A stretch of 64,000 nucleotides of DNA from Siphonodentalium dalli (GCA_032622095.1 CP136061.1:135181587-135245586); one strand, 5' to 3'; positions 45,231-58,122 are shown, counted from the first letter of the stretch. A program made the numbers and translations. The notes: generated from the sequence alone by a model not told the origin.

Positions 45231-48200
45231 CATAACTTCGGGACCCCACCAGACTTTTCCTGGACATCTAAATATACATGATCGCCATTTTTACGTAGGC
45301 TATGATTTTCTGTTCCCAGTTAGGGAAATTTCCCTCAATTATTATCAACCAATCAGCAGCCAGATGATTTTTTTGTGCTGCCTCGAGTAAAATAAACCTA
45401 TATTTCGACCATTATAGGGGACCTCCGCGAATTCGGGGACCTCCGCAAATAGGGACCTACTGCAAATTGCCACACCGGTCAGCACCTAATTAACGAACCG
45501 GTGGCTGACTCGGCTGTATCCGACTAACCTCTTTAAAATACGTATCAATTGAGATATACGCACCCGTTCCCTCATTGAAATCAACATATTTCAACCAATG
45601 TAACATCCGCAAATAGGGGACCTACAGCAAATTTATTGTCACACCGATCAGCACCTAACTAACGAACCGGTGGTTAACTCGACTAAAATACGTATCAATT
45701 GACATATATACGCATTTAAACAAAATTCTTTTTTATTTCTTCTATTTGTAATTGGCATAGCTTATCACAAACCAAAATCAACGACAATAAATGAAATTGA
45801 AATTCCAACTATTACCGGAATCGGGGTCGCACTACAACTTTTAATGCGTCCCAAAACAACCGGACTCGGGGTCGCACTACAACTTTTAATGCGTCCCCAA
45901 AACAACCATAATCTATAAATAAAACGCCCAGCGAACCATAGGTATCTATAACTTGTACATTAGTATACACACGAGGGCGTAATAAAATGCGAAGAAATCA
46001 CTCATTTATTTATTTGAGACTTTTGTAGGTTACAATTCATTCTGCATTATTCTGAGAAACTGAACTGTCCATATTCATTTGAAAATTGTCTAGATCAAGC
46101 CAGAATGAATTGTAACTGACAAAACACTTCGGTAAAACATCTTAGATTTAATTAAAAAAAATACACATGCCGGCAGCGGTCAGACATAGCGTAGTGAGGG
46201 GACTGAACTCTGTTTTGCAGCTTGGTTAGTGACTACAATTTTTTGTCTATAATTTTTTTTTCAGGAGACAAAAACCGATGGCAATGTGGTCCAAACGTCT
46301 GGTATCTTGGTAAATATTGGGGTCCCCTGATACTTTACTACTGGAGCTTCCAGACTATGAACTTGAATACCAAAAAGAGCATAGCTAGGGCGTGGTCAAA
46401 TACACTCAGGTGAATATTGGCAAGCATCACCAAATGCACCCTCTGGGAACCTCATTCTGCGGAGGCTTCAACTGCTATCGGAAGCTTAGGATCAGATTGA
46501 AGTTCTCCAGTTGCAGTTGGAGTTCACCATTATTCCCTTCGATTACTGGTATGCATTTTATCTTCTGAAAATTACTAACAGGGGATATAGAAACTGAAAG
46601 GTATATGGATAAACTAAAACAATATTAATTCGAGGCTAAATATACCTTCCAAAAGATGAGCCCTAAGCAGAATACCTTCCAGAAGATGAGCCATAAGCAG
46701 AATGAGGTCACCAGAGGGTGGATTTGGTGATACTAACTCAATATGTGCGAGGTAGCGTCACTAAATGCACCCTCTTGGCACATCATTCTGCAAATGACAG
46801 ACACACTATTTCAAGGCACGACATTCAATGATAATCTTCTGAGCGCTCTGTTGCCCCTAAAATTCAATCAACCATGACAATATCAAGAAATTGGAAACTA
46901 CAATTCCTGGCAATAATCCACACCGAATATTAACAACATCTGCCATCTTGGACTGGAGAACACATTTTTTGAAGTAATTTGATTTATTGTTGTGACACTT
47001 TTGTTGCCACCTAGCTGTCTAGGACCCCCTGACATGATAAACTGATGATGTATATGTATATCCATATGTGTCTTGTTCAAGTTATCATGACAGGAATTGA
47101 ATAACATTATAGTCTCACTAGCTGAAACTCACTAGCTTTATTCAGCTTCGGAGGGGCCTGTACGTGGCCCCCGCACAAAGGGGTATGTGGCCCATTTGTG
47201 CGTTAGCAACCTGCGGCCCCTGTGTAAATTCGTTTCATGCACACAACAATCAGATCCTATTCTTTGCTACTTCAATATATCCTCGTTCGTATGTGACCTA
47301 AATATTGACATTTGTTCATATTGGACTCATTAGAATTTTATTCTGGAATAAGCCCATAGTGGACTTATATCCATTATTCTGTTGGATGGCGCGGGCCACA
47401 GTGAAACGCATATGTTATAAAGAGCGTACCTTTAGCGCTGCAACATATCCTCATGCAAATAGGTTCACATTGGACCTAAATATTCACATAGGTCCACATT
47501 GGACTTATTTGATTCTGATACAGGCCAGAGTGAGCTTATTTAAAAAAACATTTAATAAAATTTGAAAAAACTAATGTTACCGTTATAACCTCTGCAATGG
47601 TACCCCGAGTCACCCCATGCCAAATTTGGTTGACATCGGACCAGTAGTCTGGGAGAAAAATCTGGACAGACAGATATATCCTACTCTGATAAAGGCTTCA
47701 CAGAAGGCCGGAAGCTTGTGTGCAATATACAACAATGAGACTTAAATGTGTTATCATTCAATTCATTCCATGATAAACTGAGAACAGCCCTAAATGTTCT
47801 ATAGTACTCAATATATTTTGTAATACTCTGAACCCACGGTATTTCCTAAAATTCACTCAACCGTGACCCTATGACCAAATTATAAGCTAAGTCTTCTAGC
47901 AATGCTCACACCAAGTATCATTTACAGCTAAAAATTCATGATACCGAAAAATAGATAAATTTCAATAAATCATATTGATTTGTAGGTGCTAAAGTTGTCA
48001 TAAATTATCTCTCACAGTGGGTCAGTCTGTTATCACCAGGAAACCTCAATTATGGATGATTCTAAGTTGAAAATGGTCTATAACTCGGTTAAAAATCATC
48101 GGATCAAACCCATATTCAAACTCAATCTGTATTTTGGGCTGAGACACTCGCCGTCATGCATGAATTCTAAGTTGAATCAAAGGTCGCAGACTCCAAGTCC

Positions 48201-48236
48201 CCCAGCATTGATGTGGCTTTTTGGAATGCTGGTTTT
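45231..48236 (+). repeat. B2 non-coding repeats, counterpart of 34.44-37.44 kb
   Basis: Carries the ~167-bp tandem pair (about 45420-45720), the 45-bp duplication at 45814 and the 16-bp inverted repeat (46029-46116). A 26-bp insertion near 47003 is absent from B1. No gene seen. Confidence 0.5.
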
Positions 48237-49563
48237 TAGCTCAACTTTACTTTGTAAAGTTTGAGCTATTGCCATGGCTTGGTATCCGTCGTCCGTATGT
48301 GTGTGCGTGTATGCATGTGTGAGTCGTCAACAATACAGGCTACATGTCGTACCTTTGGTCGGATCATTATGAAATTTGTCATAGCTGTTGACATTGACAA
48401 GTAGATGGGAACGAGTCATTTTGGGGTCATTCGGAGTAAAAAAACATTGCCGCCAGCGCCGTCTTGGATTTCAAAATGCAATCCATTAGCGCGGGTTACA
48501 AGTCGCACTGTTCGTTTGATCACCATGACATATGTCATGGATGTTGACAGTGACATGTAGATGGGAACGAGTCATTTTGGTGTCATTCGGCAAAAAACCA
48601 TGGCCGCCAGCGGCCATCTTGGATTTCAAAATTCAATCCATGGGCTACAGGCCATACTGTTTGTCTTATCATCATGAAAGTTGTCATGGATATTAGTATT
48701 GAGATGTAGATAGGAACGGGTCATATTGGAGTCATTCAGCAAAATAATATGGCCGCCAGCGACCATCTTGGATTTCAAAATTCAATCCATTAGCACAGAC
48801 TACAGGCCGGAGTGTTCGTCTTCAGGATCATCATGAAATTTGTCGTGGAAGTTAATATTGACATGTAGATGGGAACGAGTCATTTTGGGGTCATTCGGCC
48901 ATAAAACATGGCTACCGGTAGCCATCTTGGATTAATTACTCTTGGTATGACTAAATCCTTTGACACAGCTAGGCTATACAGGTTGTATCTTTGGTCGGAT
49001 CATCATGAAATTTGTCATGGATGTTAACATTGACATGTAAATGGGGGGAACGAGTCATTTTGGGGTCATTCGGCCATAAAACATGGCCATATATCAGCAG
49101 CTATCTTGGATTTTACTCTTTGTATGACTAAATCCTTTGGCACGGGCTACATGTCGTACCTTTGGTCGGATCATCATGAAATTTGTCATGGTATTAACAT
49201 TGAAATGTAGATGGGAATGAGTCATTGTGGGGGTCATTCGGCCATAAAACATGTCCGCTGGCAGACATCTTGGATTTTACTCTTGCATGACTAAATCCTT
49301 TGGCACACCCTACAGTCCACTTCCCTCATCCGATCATCACCAAACTTCATATTAATCTTGATATTGATCTACTAGATGGAAGCTATCAAATGTTTTTTGA
49401 ATTTCATTGGAAAACATAGCCGTCAGCAACCATCTTGGATTTTCCTTTATATATATCTCTTCATGTTGATAATCTAGTATTACTTAGACCTTTCAACTTT
49501 CCGTATTCCTAATCACTCCATTGACTGTAACATATGAAATTATTCCCTTTCCAAGTTGAGCTA
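48237..49563 (-). mobile_element. Hairpin-ended element with ~180-bp units (B2, one unit shorter)
   Basis: Counterpart of 37441-38932 but about 165 bp shorter. The text jumps from 'tattagtattgagatgtag' straight to 'ataggaacgggtcatattgg', skipping a unit present in B1 near 37910-38090. This is consistent with unequal pairing between units. Confidence 0.7.
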
Positions 49564-49805
49564 CAGTGTCATTGACACTTTCATTTTTAAGAACAAACAA
49601 TTAAAATTCTGGCAAAATTTGACTGAAACTAGATGATAACCTCTATGTTCTCAAAGGTGAGCCAAACACCAAGTATCAAGAGATTCTTTTGAAGAATTGA
49701 GGCAACACAAATGTTATTTCTAAACTTGGTCTGCGTATTCTCAAATGTGAACCATGTACCAAATATCAAGAAATTCTGTTAAATATTACTCAAGTTACCA
49801 TTTGG

Positions 49806-50005
49806 TCATTTTCAAACTCGATCTGTAGTGTGGGCTGAGAAACTTTGGTTCTGATCGGATAGGAAATGTTTGAGTTATCGTACCATGCATAAAGTGTCTA
49901 AGGACAGACAGATGAACTGACAGATCGACGAATGACGAATGGTCAATCCGGATGTCGATACTATGTGTACCATTCTATGGTATGGGTACACATAAACAAA
50001 CATAC
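49806..50005 (+). repeat. Interspersed repeat ('actcgatctgta...gggtacacataa' family)
   Basis: Contains 'ttcaaactcgatctgtag', 'gagttatcgtaccatgca', 'ggtcaatccggatgtcgat' and ends 'gtatgggtacacataa'. Matches the second half of 53455-53832 and 17836-18080. Its left edge coincides with the B2 right boundary. Confidence 0.65.
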
Positions 50006-50187
50006 TTAATTTACAACGGGCTCTTAGGGAACAAATTGGGTGGTAAATTTACAATGGTTAAAAAAAGAAGAGGTTGCACCACAGGTGCTGGGATACCTCC
50101 CATGGTGAAAATTTGAACATCATTAACATGGGCAGGTCAGAAACCAAATTGTGAGAAAAAACAATGTGATGAAGAACAAATTACTTG

Positions 50188-50800
50188 ACAAATTCTAACG
50201 GACGGAAATGCAACATTTTCAGATAAAGAAAGAGGGATAACTCTTGAGCGGAAAATGAGAACAACATCAATGAACCCTCTTTTGAAAGCCCTCATGATGT
50301 CAAACCTGCCTACCAAACTTCCTTGAGATCTGATAACCCATGGTTGAGATGTAAGAGCGGACGGACAGAAATCCAACTTTTTCAGATAAACAAAGAGGGA
50401 TAATTCTTAAATGGAAAATGTTAACAACGTCAATGTGACCGTCTTTTGAAAGCCCTCCTGATGCCAAACAACCTGCATACCAAATTTTATTGAGATCCGA
50501 TAACCCATGGTTGAGATATATGAGCAGACGGACAGAAATCCATCATTTTCTGATAAACAAAGAGGGATAACACTTGAACGGAAAATGTGAACAACATCAA
50601 TGAATCCTCTTTTGAAAGCCCTCCTGATGCAAAATCTGCATACCAACTTTCACCGAGATCCGATAACCATTGGTTGAGATATATGAGCGGACAACAGAAA
50701 TCCAACATTTTCAGATAAACAAAGAGGGAAAACTCTTCAACGGAAAATGTGAACAATGTCAATGAACCCTCTTTTGAAAGCCCTCCTGATGTCAAACTAT
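50188..50800 (-). repeat. Tandem repeat, ~164-bp unit, four copies
   Basis: 'aaagaggga.aa.tctt' recurs at about 50229, 50392, 50558 and 50720, with 'ccctcttttgaaagccctc' and 'gagatccgataacc' in each unit. Three overlapping minus-strand frames (79-118 codons) just translate this array. Confidence 0.85.
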
Positions 50801-50922
50801 GGTTTATTTTACTATCTATCACATATTGGTAATGGAAAATCATACAAGTGTTTTAGGAAGTTTTTGTGTGGATTTTGGCATGCTTACACTAGGCTTAAGG
50901 TACCATATTTAAACACACTAGG

Positions 50923-51065
50923 TTAACCCTTTCTATACTAAATACTCTTTGAAGAATAGTTCCCTTAGGAAATGTTCAGATAGTAAGTTCTACAAATTAT
51001 CTGAACATAGACCATCAATGTTTTAGAATCCTTCTACACTTACATTAACTTTTGGTCTGTATACC
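50923..51065 (+). mobile_element. Truncated TTAA 'CCCTTTC' MITE
   Basis: Starts TTAA then ccctttctatactaaatact, contains 'aaatgttcagatagtaagtt', and loses similarity to the intact copy at 60366-60626 near 'acattaacttttggtctg'. The right end is missing. Confidence 0.65.
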
Positions 51066-51299
51066 TTGGTGGCAATTTTAACCAAATTTCACGTCAAGTA
51101 CTGGGGTATCCCGGTGTTGAGTGGTTTGCTTATCGCAAACTCTTTACACGTACTGTACTGTATCATAACATATGGCTTTTGTTTACAATATTTTAATATT
51201 CTTTTTATGGAGGTTTTAAGGATGCCACTATTTTAACAGCAATACCCACAGTGAAGGCCATCCTTAACTTTTAACGCTATTGAACCGTATAAGTCCTGT

Positions 51300-51715
51300 G
51301 CATTTATGAGAAAAAAGTGCCAAACCTGACACTAATTGCAACACAATCTTTCTTAGCAGGAATAAGTATATTAACCATTTATAAACAACATACTAAAAAT
51401 CAAAAGGATCAAGAAATGCGAAATTGATCAATTTTGTGAAATAAATTTGACAAAATTTGGTAAAATACTCAATTTATGGCCTTTCAGGTATGTTTATAAA
51501 ATATTAATTTGACAAGTCCTTCCTTTTGTGTATCCATTTTGTAGAATACATAATTCTGATTACAGAACAGAAAACATGTCCAGATAAGTTGACGAATTTT
51601 TGAGTTATGTGCCTCCAAAATTGTGAGTTTGTACAATTTCGGAGCCTCAATTTCTAAGAATTAGCTAAAATCCATAGTTTATAGTCTAGCATTTTAAAAA
51701 TGAAAGCTCAACTTG
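51300..51715. repeat. Left arm of outer inverted repeat (pairs with 56970-57282 and 58122-58200)
   Basis: 'aaaaatcaaaaggatcaaga' through 'actcaatttatggc' at about 51394-51480 is the reverse complement of 57193-57281. The match continues outward to 'attaaccatttataaacaac', paired at 58125-58160 beyond an insertion in the right arm. Confidence 0.75.
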
Positions 51716-53454
51716 GGGAGGAGTTAATTTTTGCTGAGAAATGCAAAGAATTATAAAGAAGAAGTCACGCTGAAGATCATGATCATGATCGGATAGTTGT
51801 GTTAGCTGCATATTTAAAAGTCATGGGATTATTGAGATTAGAGACCAATCAATACCTGAACATCTATACAAGTGATGGGTGTATAGGCCTGGACATTAAA
51901 TACGATTGATAATGGTTGGAAAATATTTTAATGCAGAATTATCAGATAGCTAGAGGTGAGATATGAGAATTGTCAGATTGAAAATATTAGAGTCATGACA
52001 TTGGATCATTGGAAAGATACCATGTCTTAAACAGCGGAAATATTATTAAAAGTAGGGTTAATATTTTCAAAACCACTCAATCGATACCAAAATCTGCAGG
52101 TGAAGAATGTGTCATGATTAACCTGGATTAAATTATAAAAGTGATTGGGTTAAAAATATTTGACCACCATAAAATAAGCCAGTCTCAAGAATACCAGCAC
52201 CTTTATTATTATCCTGCAGCTCAAATGCAATTGAGGGAATTTCAAAATAAGACATTTCCTCTAATTATGAATATTCAATTGGTGGCTTATAGAAATTCTT
52301 ACTGAACTTGGCTCAAGGTGAAATGGATCATTTAATATCTGCCTATCGGATATAATGTGTCTATGGAATGGGTTAATTTTAATCCCAAAATCCATGCAAG
52401 TGAAAAGTGGATCACCATCAACCTGGACATAGAATAGGAGAATGATCAGATGAAAAATAAAAGAAGACCATATAATGTGTGGAGAGGGTTAATCATTTTT
52501 CAATGACATCATATGATGGAACTAAAGAATGGGTGGGTTAATTTATTTCTAAGATAAAATATGGTATCTGTAAACAACAATGTCTGTAAAACATCCCTGC
52601 AAATAAACAATGGACTATTCCAATCTGTACTTTTAGAATAGATGTCTTATTGAGTGTATGTACATTAACTAATATTGCACTGAAAACAGTACTAATAGAG
52701 AGCCATCCATTAATTTAATTTTGACAAATTTGATAAACAAATTCTGCTAGCCAACAATTGCAATAAACTATCTATCTAGCGTCCAGCTAAAAATAACTCA
52801 AACCAATAATTCAAATGTTCTGTGTGATGAGATTTTCTCTTCAAATTCAGTGGCAAACAGGTATTAATTACATTAGTTACTTGAATTTTAAAGGGCCATA
52901 ACTCTGTTAAAATATATCGGATCAAACCCATATTCAAACGTGATCTGTATTTTGGGGTGAGGACATATAACAAATTTGTTGCCTATCAGATAATTAAAAA
53001 TATTTGAGTCATCATTGCTTGGATGAATTCTAAGTAAAAACAAGAGTGGAAAGGGTTAACTAAACAATACCAAAATCCATACAGATGAAGAACGTGCTCA
53101 GAAATATAGCAGAGCTGTCAACTATTTACTGGTTTTTGTTTATGCTGAATCTTGGCATCTCTATTAAACCAATAAAATTCATAATGACCTCAGACCATCT
53201 GTAGTGTGATGTACTCAGCTGTGCAATGCAGCAAAGATTTTGTAGTCTACTATTAATACCATGTCATGTGCATTGTTGAAATTTTACTTTAATTTAGATA
53301 CCATAGCTTTCTTTATCTGCACATTGGCATAAGAGACATCAGAAAATGATAAAGCCATTTTCGTAGTTAAGTATTCCAAAGGCATGGAATGGAATTGGGT
53401 TTAATATCACTCCAAACAAATTTACCAGTACATAACACACTTGAATTTTTTTTT
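51716..53454. repeat. Degenerate ~110-120-bp repeats
   Basis: Phrases like 'accaaaatc.gca.gtgaa.a.tg' and 'gggttaat.tt' recur loosely (52040-52140, 52370-52560, 53065-53090). A copy of the 'ggatcaaacccatattcaaa' family lies at 52888-52990. No coding signal. Confidence 0.45.
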
Positions 53455-53832
53455 TTTTTAAATTGAGCAAGGAGTTCAATCTAAATTAAATTAAATTTTG
53501 TTTGGATAATTATTTTAAAAAAAATATCCATTATATATATTTTTTTTATTTCTTTGTTTTTTTTTGCTTAAAATTAAATATTTTTTTAAGAGAAAAAGGG
53601 CTATAACTTCGTAAAAAAAAAATCTGATCAAACCCAATTTCGAACTCGATCTGTATTTTGGGCTGAGAAACTCAGACACATAATTTGGTTCCAATCAGAT
53701 GGAAAATGTTTTGAGTTATCGCATTATGCGTAATGTGCCTACGGACGGAGACAGACAGATGGACAAACTATGAGTGGGCAATCCGGATGTCAACACTATG
53801 TGTACCATTCTATGGCATGGGTACACATAAAA
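53455..53832 (+). repeat. Interspersed repeat ('aaggagttcaatctaaat...gggtacacataa'), fullest copy
   Basis: Starts 'aattgagcaaggagttca', runs through T/A-rich text, 'gggctataacttcgt', 'ttcgaactcgatctgtattt', 'gggcaatccggatgtcaac' and ends 'catgggtacacataa'. Its front half also matches the 17.66-17.79 kb part of the arm beside the minisatellite, so that arm is built partly from this family. Confidence 0.7.
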
Positions 53833-53839
53833 ATTATCC

Positions 53840-54108
53840 GGCCATAAATACGGGCTGTATGGTGTGCCAATGGGTTCAAATGTGAAATCCAAGATGGCTG
53901 CTGGCGGCCATGTTTTTCATCGGGAATTCTAAAAATTTGATAGCTCCCATCTATGGGTCACCCTGAAGCTACATATAAAGTTTGGTGAAGATCGGATGAG
54001 GGATGCGCCCTCTAGGGCGTGCCAAGGAAATTGTTGATGCACGCATGAATGCAAGAAGGCTGCCAACCAGTGGCAATAGCTCAAACTTTACTTTGTAATG
54101 TTGAGTTA
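53840..54108 (+). repeat. 'gatagctcccatct' family unit with hairpin end
   Basis: Contains 'atccaagatggctgctggcg', 'gatagctcccatctatggg', 'tttggtgaagatcggatgag' and ends in the hairpin-like 'agctcaaactttactttgta'. It is the reverse orientation of a unit from 37441-38932. Confidence 0.7.
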
Positions 54109-54378
54109 ATGAAGGGATATCTTGCTGTTGTATTAATTTCCTCACTAGATTCAGATTCATATATTGTATGAATCCGGTACATTTGTCCTCCACTTGGCAT
54201 TTTGTAACAGTGTTACAAGTGAGACATATGTTACAATTGTTTAGTAATAATCCTTATTATCGGCAGAATTTAGACACCCTTACCATAAGTGACAACTGCC
54301 CTATTAGATAGCTAAAAGATGGTCATCTGCTGGCAATAATTAACACTCATACAACTGTTTTCTCAATGAAATATGCCA
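54109..54378. other. Unassigned stretch
   Basis: No gene or repeat family recognised. Confidence 0.35.
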
Positions 54379-54562
54379 AAATAAACTTATGGACCTATGA
54401 ATCCTTAGTATTTACTATTTTCCCAATAATGCCATTTTGCAATGTTTTTGGGTGTTTTTATCCATTTTAAAAGTTTTTTTTGTGTGCACAATAGAAAACA
54501 GTAATGAACACAATTGGTGTTTCATTTGTAAAAATCATTTGAACGTTACTCCTAAAACACCT
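54379..54562. repeat. Left arm of inner inverted repeat (pairs with 56532-56708)
   Basis: 'cctatgaatcctta' through 'cctaaaacac' matches the reverse complement of 56708 down to 56532 with moderate identity. Confidence 0.7.
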
Positions 54563-55955
54563 AGGGTCGTATTCACCAAGTGGGTTTATTTTATAAACCA
54601 GGTAGTTTACTTGGTAGCGGCTGAATGCACAAGGTGCCTTTGGCATATCGTTAACGACACACGCTATCGATGATGTGATTGACCCAATCTATCAGATTTG
54701 CCATTGGTATTTGTCAATGTATTATGACTAAATCTCGAGCATAACCGGCCACAATCCGCATACATAGCGGTATACATTATGCGTATCATTTTATTTTAAT
54801 TAAAAGAGACTCAGACTGGCCGGTGTGCATATATATCTGCAGAATTGAGATTTTCAAAATGGCACAACGTGAGGAAGAGGAAAAACAAAGACATCTCAGT
54901 TAATTATAAGGGACAGGACCAACCCACTAGAAAATTCAGTGACGTGGCTAGAGGGTCTCCAGTGTGGGTGTGCATGCCCAACTTGATAACCTGAACTGCA
55001 CAACCCTTCAAGTTCAACAAGACCGAACACGTTTGCGTATTTCATTTGCACCATGTGGTCACTATCAAGATAATCTATTGGGCGAACCATGGCTCTGTCC
55101 AATATGATAATTTTTTTTAAACGGCAATAGGGAGGGATGATCAAGATACACTGGAAAGTCCACTGTTCGGCGTGAGAACATTTTGAAATCGGCACATGAA
55201 TATCGCAAAATCCTAGCATCTAGACTGACCTCAAGCTTAATTTCCAAGCGTTGTAAATTTCAAAACCTGACATCCCCTACTACGGTTGAAAAATTTCGAA
55301 TAATTAGCAGTTTTGACTGGCCATGGATGAGAAACAAGGACACAAGCTTGCCAAGTTTTGGAAATTTCCGACCTGACACCCAAATATGGTCGGTAAATTT
55401 CCAACTAATGGCCTTCTCAGTCAATCATTTTGACCATAAGTATGAGAATATGCAAATGTTCGTAAAAAAACAACGAATTTCCTAGTAAAAAAAACCCCTA
55501 TCACCATGATGAGTGGAGGTTTGTTGGACGCTATAGAATTTAAGCACAATCCAAATACTAGACATGAGATCTATTTCCTACCATTTTCGAAGAAATTGCT
55601 TTCCGGCACTGGTGAATGGTTTCGGTCTCTTTGTTTTCAAGTATTTTGATGTTTCAATGCACTATGTAATCAAAAAGTGTTGCGTTCATCGGTTGTGTAC
55701 CCCATCCTTTCCATTGGTTACTCACGATTGAACTGAACCAAACATGTACTGTTACTCTGCTATGCGCAGTAAGTTTTATGTACGTAACCGGTGGTCAATC
55801 CATGATTGTTCCCCCCCCCCAATCACCTTGATGGAATAATCCCATACCGCGCGGCGATGTCTTCCCATCGATGTCCAGCGAGAGGTTCGCATTGAGCGTC
55901 AACTCGTATAAACTACCTGGACTATATATAAACCCAGCAGGTGAATACGACCCCT
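54563..55955 (-). mobile_element. Element with ~25-bp terminal inverted repeats (possibly PIF/Harbinger-like)
   Basis: The left end is agggtcgtattcaccaagtg then ggtttat. The right end, reverse complemented, is aggggtcgtattcacctgct then gggtttat. Length is about 1.4 kb. A minus-strand frame of 107 codons (55219-54896) contains 'RPIDYLDSDHMVQMKYAN', faintly like the start of Harbinger-type transposases, but no catalytic triad is visible. The superfamily is uncertain. A 100-codon plus-strand frame at 55183-55485 is not recognised. Confidence 0.55.
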
Positions 55956-56531
55956 GGTGTTGGAAAAAATAGGATTACATTGAATATGCCAATCAACAGT
56001 CACTGGATTTCACATTTTTTTCAAGAAACTAACTCCCAATTTGAACGTTGATAATGGGTTAGATGAAATCATAAAAAGGCTATGATATTGTCACCATATT
56101 CTAGTCATTGGTAAAGTTGTAGAAAAAGGGTTATTTTATTCCAGTTTGTTTCGATTATTCTTGCATAATAGAAAGTTTAGTACTTTAGTGGAGGTTTATT
56201 TAGAACTTTATGTGCATTTTATATAGAACCCCAAAATAATGATTTGCACTCGAGTTGCAACAAAAAGGATCGTAGCTCGAAATATGAAAATCAAAACAGG
56301 AAGCAGTCAACTCTATTTGAAAGAATAAGTTTGTTGGAGCTGGTGATATTAAAGGTTTATGATGCATCAAGATCCATGTTTTCTGAGATTTTGTCAATAT
56401 GGTTTCCCCTACCCCATTTTTCCGATATTCAAATTTAGAGTCAGTTTCCAGAAAAATAAGTGAAATCCAGTGACATTCATTGACACATCCAATACACATG
56501 TATATACGAAATGCTATTATTTAAACATTTT
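55956..56531. other. Unassigned stretch inside the inner inverted repeat
   Basis: Overlapping frames on both strands at 56200-56499 give no recognisable domain. Confidence 0.35.
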
Positions 56532-56708
56532 AGTGTTTTAGGAGGAAAGTTCAAATTATTTTACACATTAAACGCACATTGTTTTTACTATCTATACACA
56601 CAAAGCTATAAAATGGCCAAAACGCCCCAAAATGGCATTTTTAGAAAAGAGTAAATACAAAGGATTCATAGGGACATGAGTTTATTTTCCTCACCATGTT
56701 TTTGGAAA
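56532..56708. repeat. Right arm of inner inverted repeat
   Basis: Reverse complement of 54379-54562. Landmarks are 'gtgttttaggaggaaagtt' and 'aatggcatttttagaaaaga'. Confidence 0.7.
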
Positions 56709-56969
56709 CTCCTTCAGTGTGTTTAACCATGTATACTTATGTGATTATGATAAACACAGGGAGTACGGATATATATTTATTGAGTTGTGTGAACTCAAAT
56801 ATGCTATTTCATCATCCCAGTTCTGAATCGCAGGCATAGTCCATACAATGAACACACATTTTGTTTAAGAATATTTTTGTCTTCTCAATCATAGATGCAT
56901 GCATAAATTAATTTTTTGTGCACAATCTAGAGAGGAAATGACTAAAACAACAAGAAATCCCATCATTTT

Positions 56970-57282
56970 TCTTTAGTTTTTAAAATACAAGACCATAATA
57001 GATTTTAGCTAATTTTGAGAAATTGAGGTCTGAAATTTAATAGATAAACAATTTTGGAGGAACATAACTCTAAAAATTCTCAACGTATCTGGGGAAAGGT
57101 TTTCTGTTCTGTAATCAGGACTGTATACTATACAATGTGGATATACGGATGGAAGGCCATGTGAAATAAAGTTTTTTATAAACATTCTTGAAAAGCCATA
57201 AATTGAGTATTTGACCAAATATTGACAAATTTATTTCACAAAATTCATCAATTTCACCTTTCTTGATTCTTTTTGATTTTTA
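56970..57282. repeat. Right arm of outer inverted repeat, inner part
   Basis: Pairs with 51394-51715. Interrupted at 57283 by the tandem-repeat element and resumes at about 58122. The 69-codon frame at 57009-57218 is not a gene. Confidence 0.75.
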
Positions 57283-58122
57283 TACGCCTGTTTGAAAAAA
57301 CGGTCGTATTATGTAAATGGGTTGTCCGTCCGTCCGCTTTTGGTTTCCGGATGATAACATTAGATTGAATCGAGAGAACTGAACCAAATTTGGTATGTTA
57401 GTTTACCACTCCAAAATACAGATCAAGTTCGAATATGGGTTTTGTCTGCATGATTTTGACTGAGTTATGCCCCCTTTTCGACTTAGATTTTACCTGATTT
57501 GCGGTTTCCGGATGATAACTTTAGATTGAATCAAGTGAACTGAACCAAATTTGGTATATTAATTTACCACCCCAAAATAAAGATCAAGTTCGAATATGGG
57601 TTTCGTCCACATTATTTTGACTGATATATGCCCCTTTTTCGACTTAGATTTTACCTGATTTGCGGTTTCTGGATGATAACTTTAGATTGAATTGAGTGAA
57701 CTGAACGAAATTTGGTATGTTAGTTTACCACACCAAAATACAGATCAAGTTCGAATATGGGTTTCGTCCACATGATTTTGACTGAGTTATGCCTCTTTTT
57801 CGACTTAGATTTTACCTGATTTGCGGTTTCCGGATGATAACTTTAGATTGAATTGAGTGAACTGAACCAAATTTGGTATATTAGTTTACCATCCCAAAAT
57901 ACAGATCAAGTTTGAAAATGGGTTTCATCCGCATGATTTTGACTGAGTTATGCCCCTTTTTCGACTTAGATTTTACCTGATATGTTTTTCCAAATTATTG
58001 TGTTTATTTTTGTTTTTATTTCGTATTAAGTCAAAGGTTTCAAATATATGAATTAAACCTTGCCCCACTCTACTCCAGAAATGGGCGTATTATGCCAAGC
58101 CCCGACGGCGTGCTCTTGTTAA
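57283..58122 (+). mobile_element. Insertion carrying four ~161-bp tandem units
   Basis: Opens 'atacgcctgtttgaaaaaac' then 'ggtcgtattatg' and closes 'gggcgtattatgcc...gctcttgtt'. Units start with 'ggtttc.ggatgataac' at 57342, 57503, 57664 and 57825 and contain 'gaaccaaatttggtat'. It splits the right arm of the outer inverted repeat, which dates it after arm formation. Confidence 0.75.

Larger units (their letters stand above)
39178..49805 (+). repeat. Tandem duplication unit B2 (~10.63 kb)
   Basis: A near-identical copy of B1 in the same order. Visible differences: extra 'cattattaaattt'-type text near 39193; one repeat unit (~165-180 bp) missing inside the 48.24-49.56 kb cluster; a 26-bp insertion near 47003; and scattered substitutions. 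Confidence 0.95.

Noticed and set aside
50137-50843. Overlapping minus-strand frames with 'RAFKRGFIDVV' repeats
   Set aside because: They translate the 164-bp tandem repeat in different frames.
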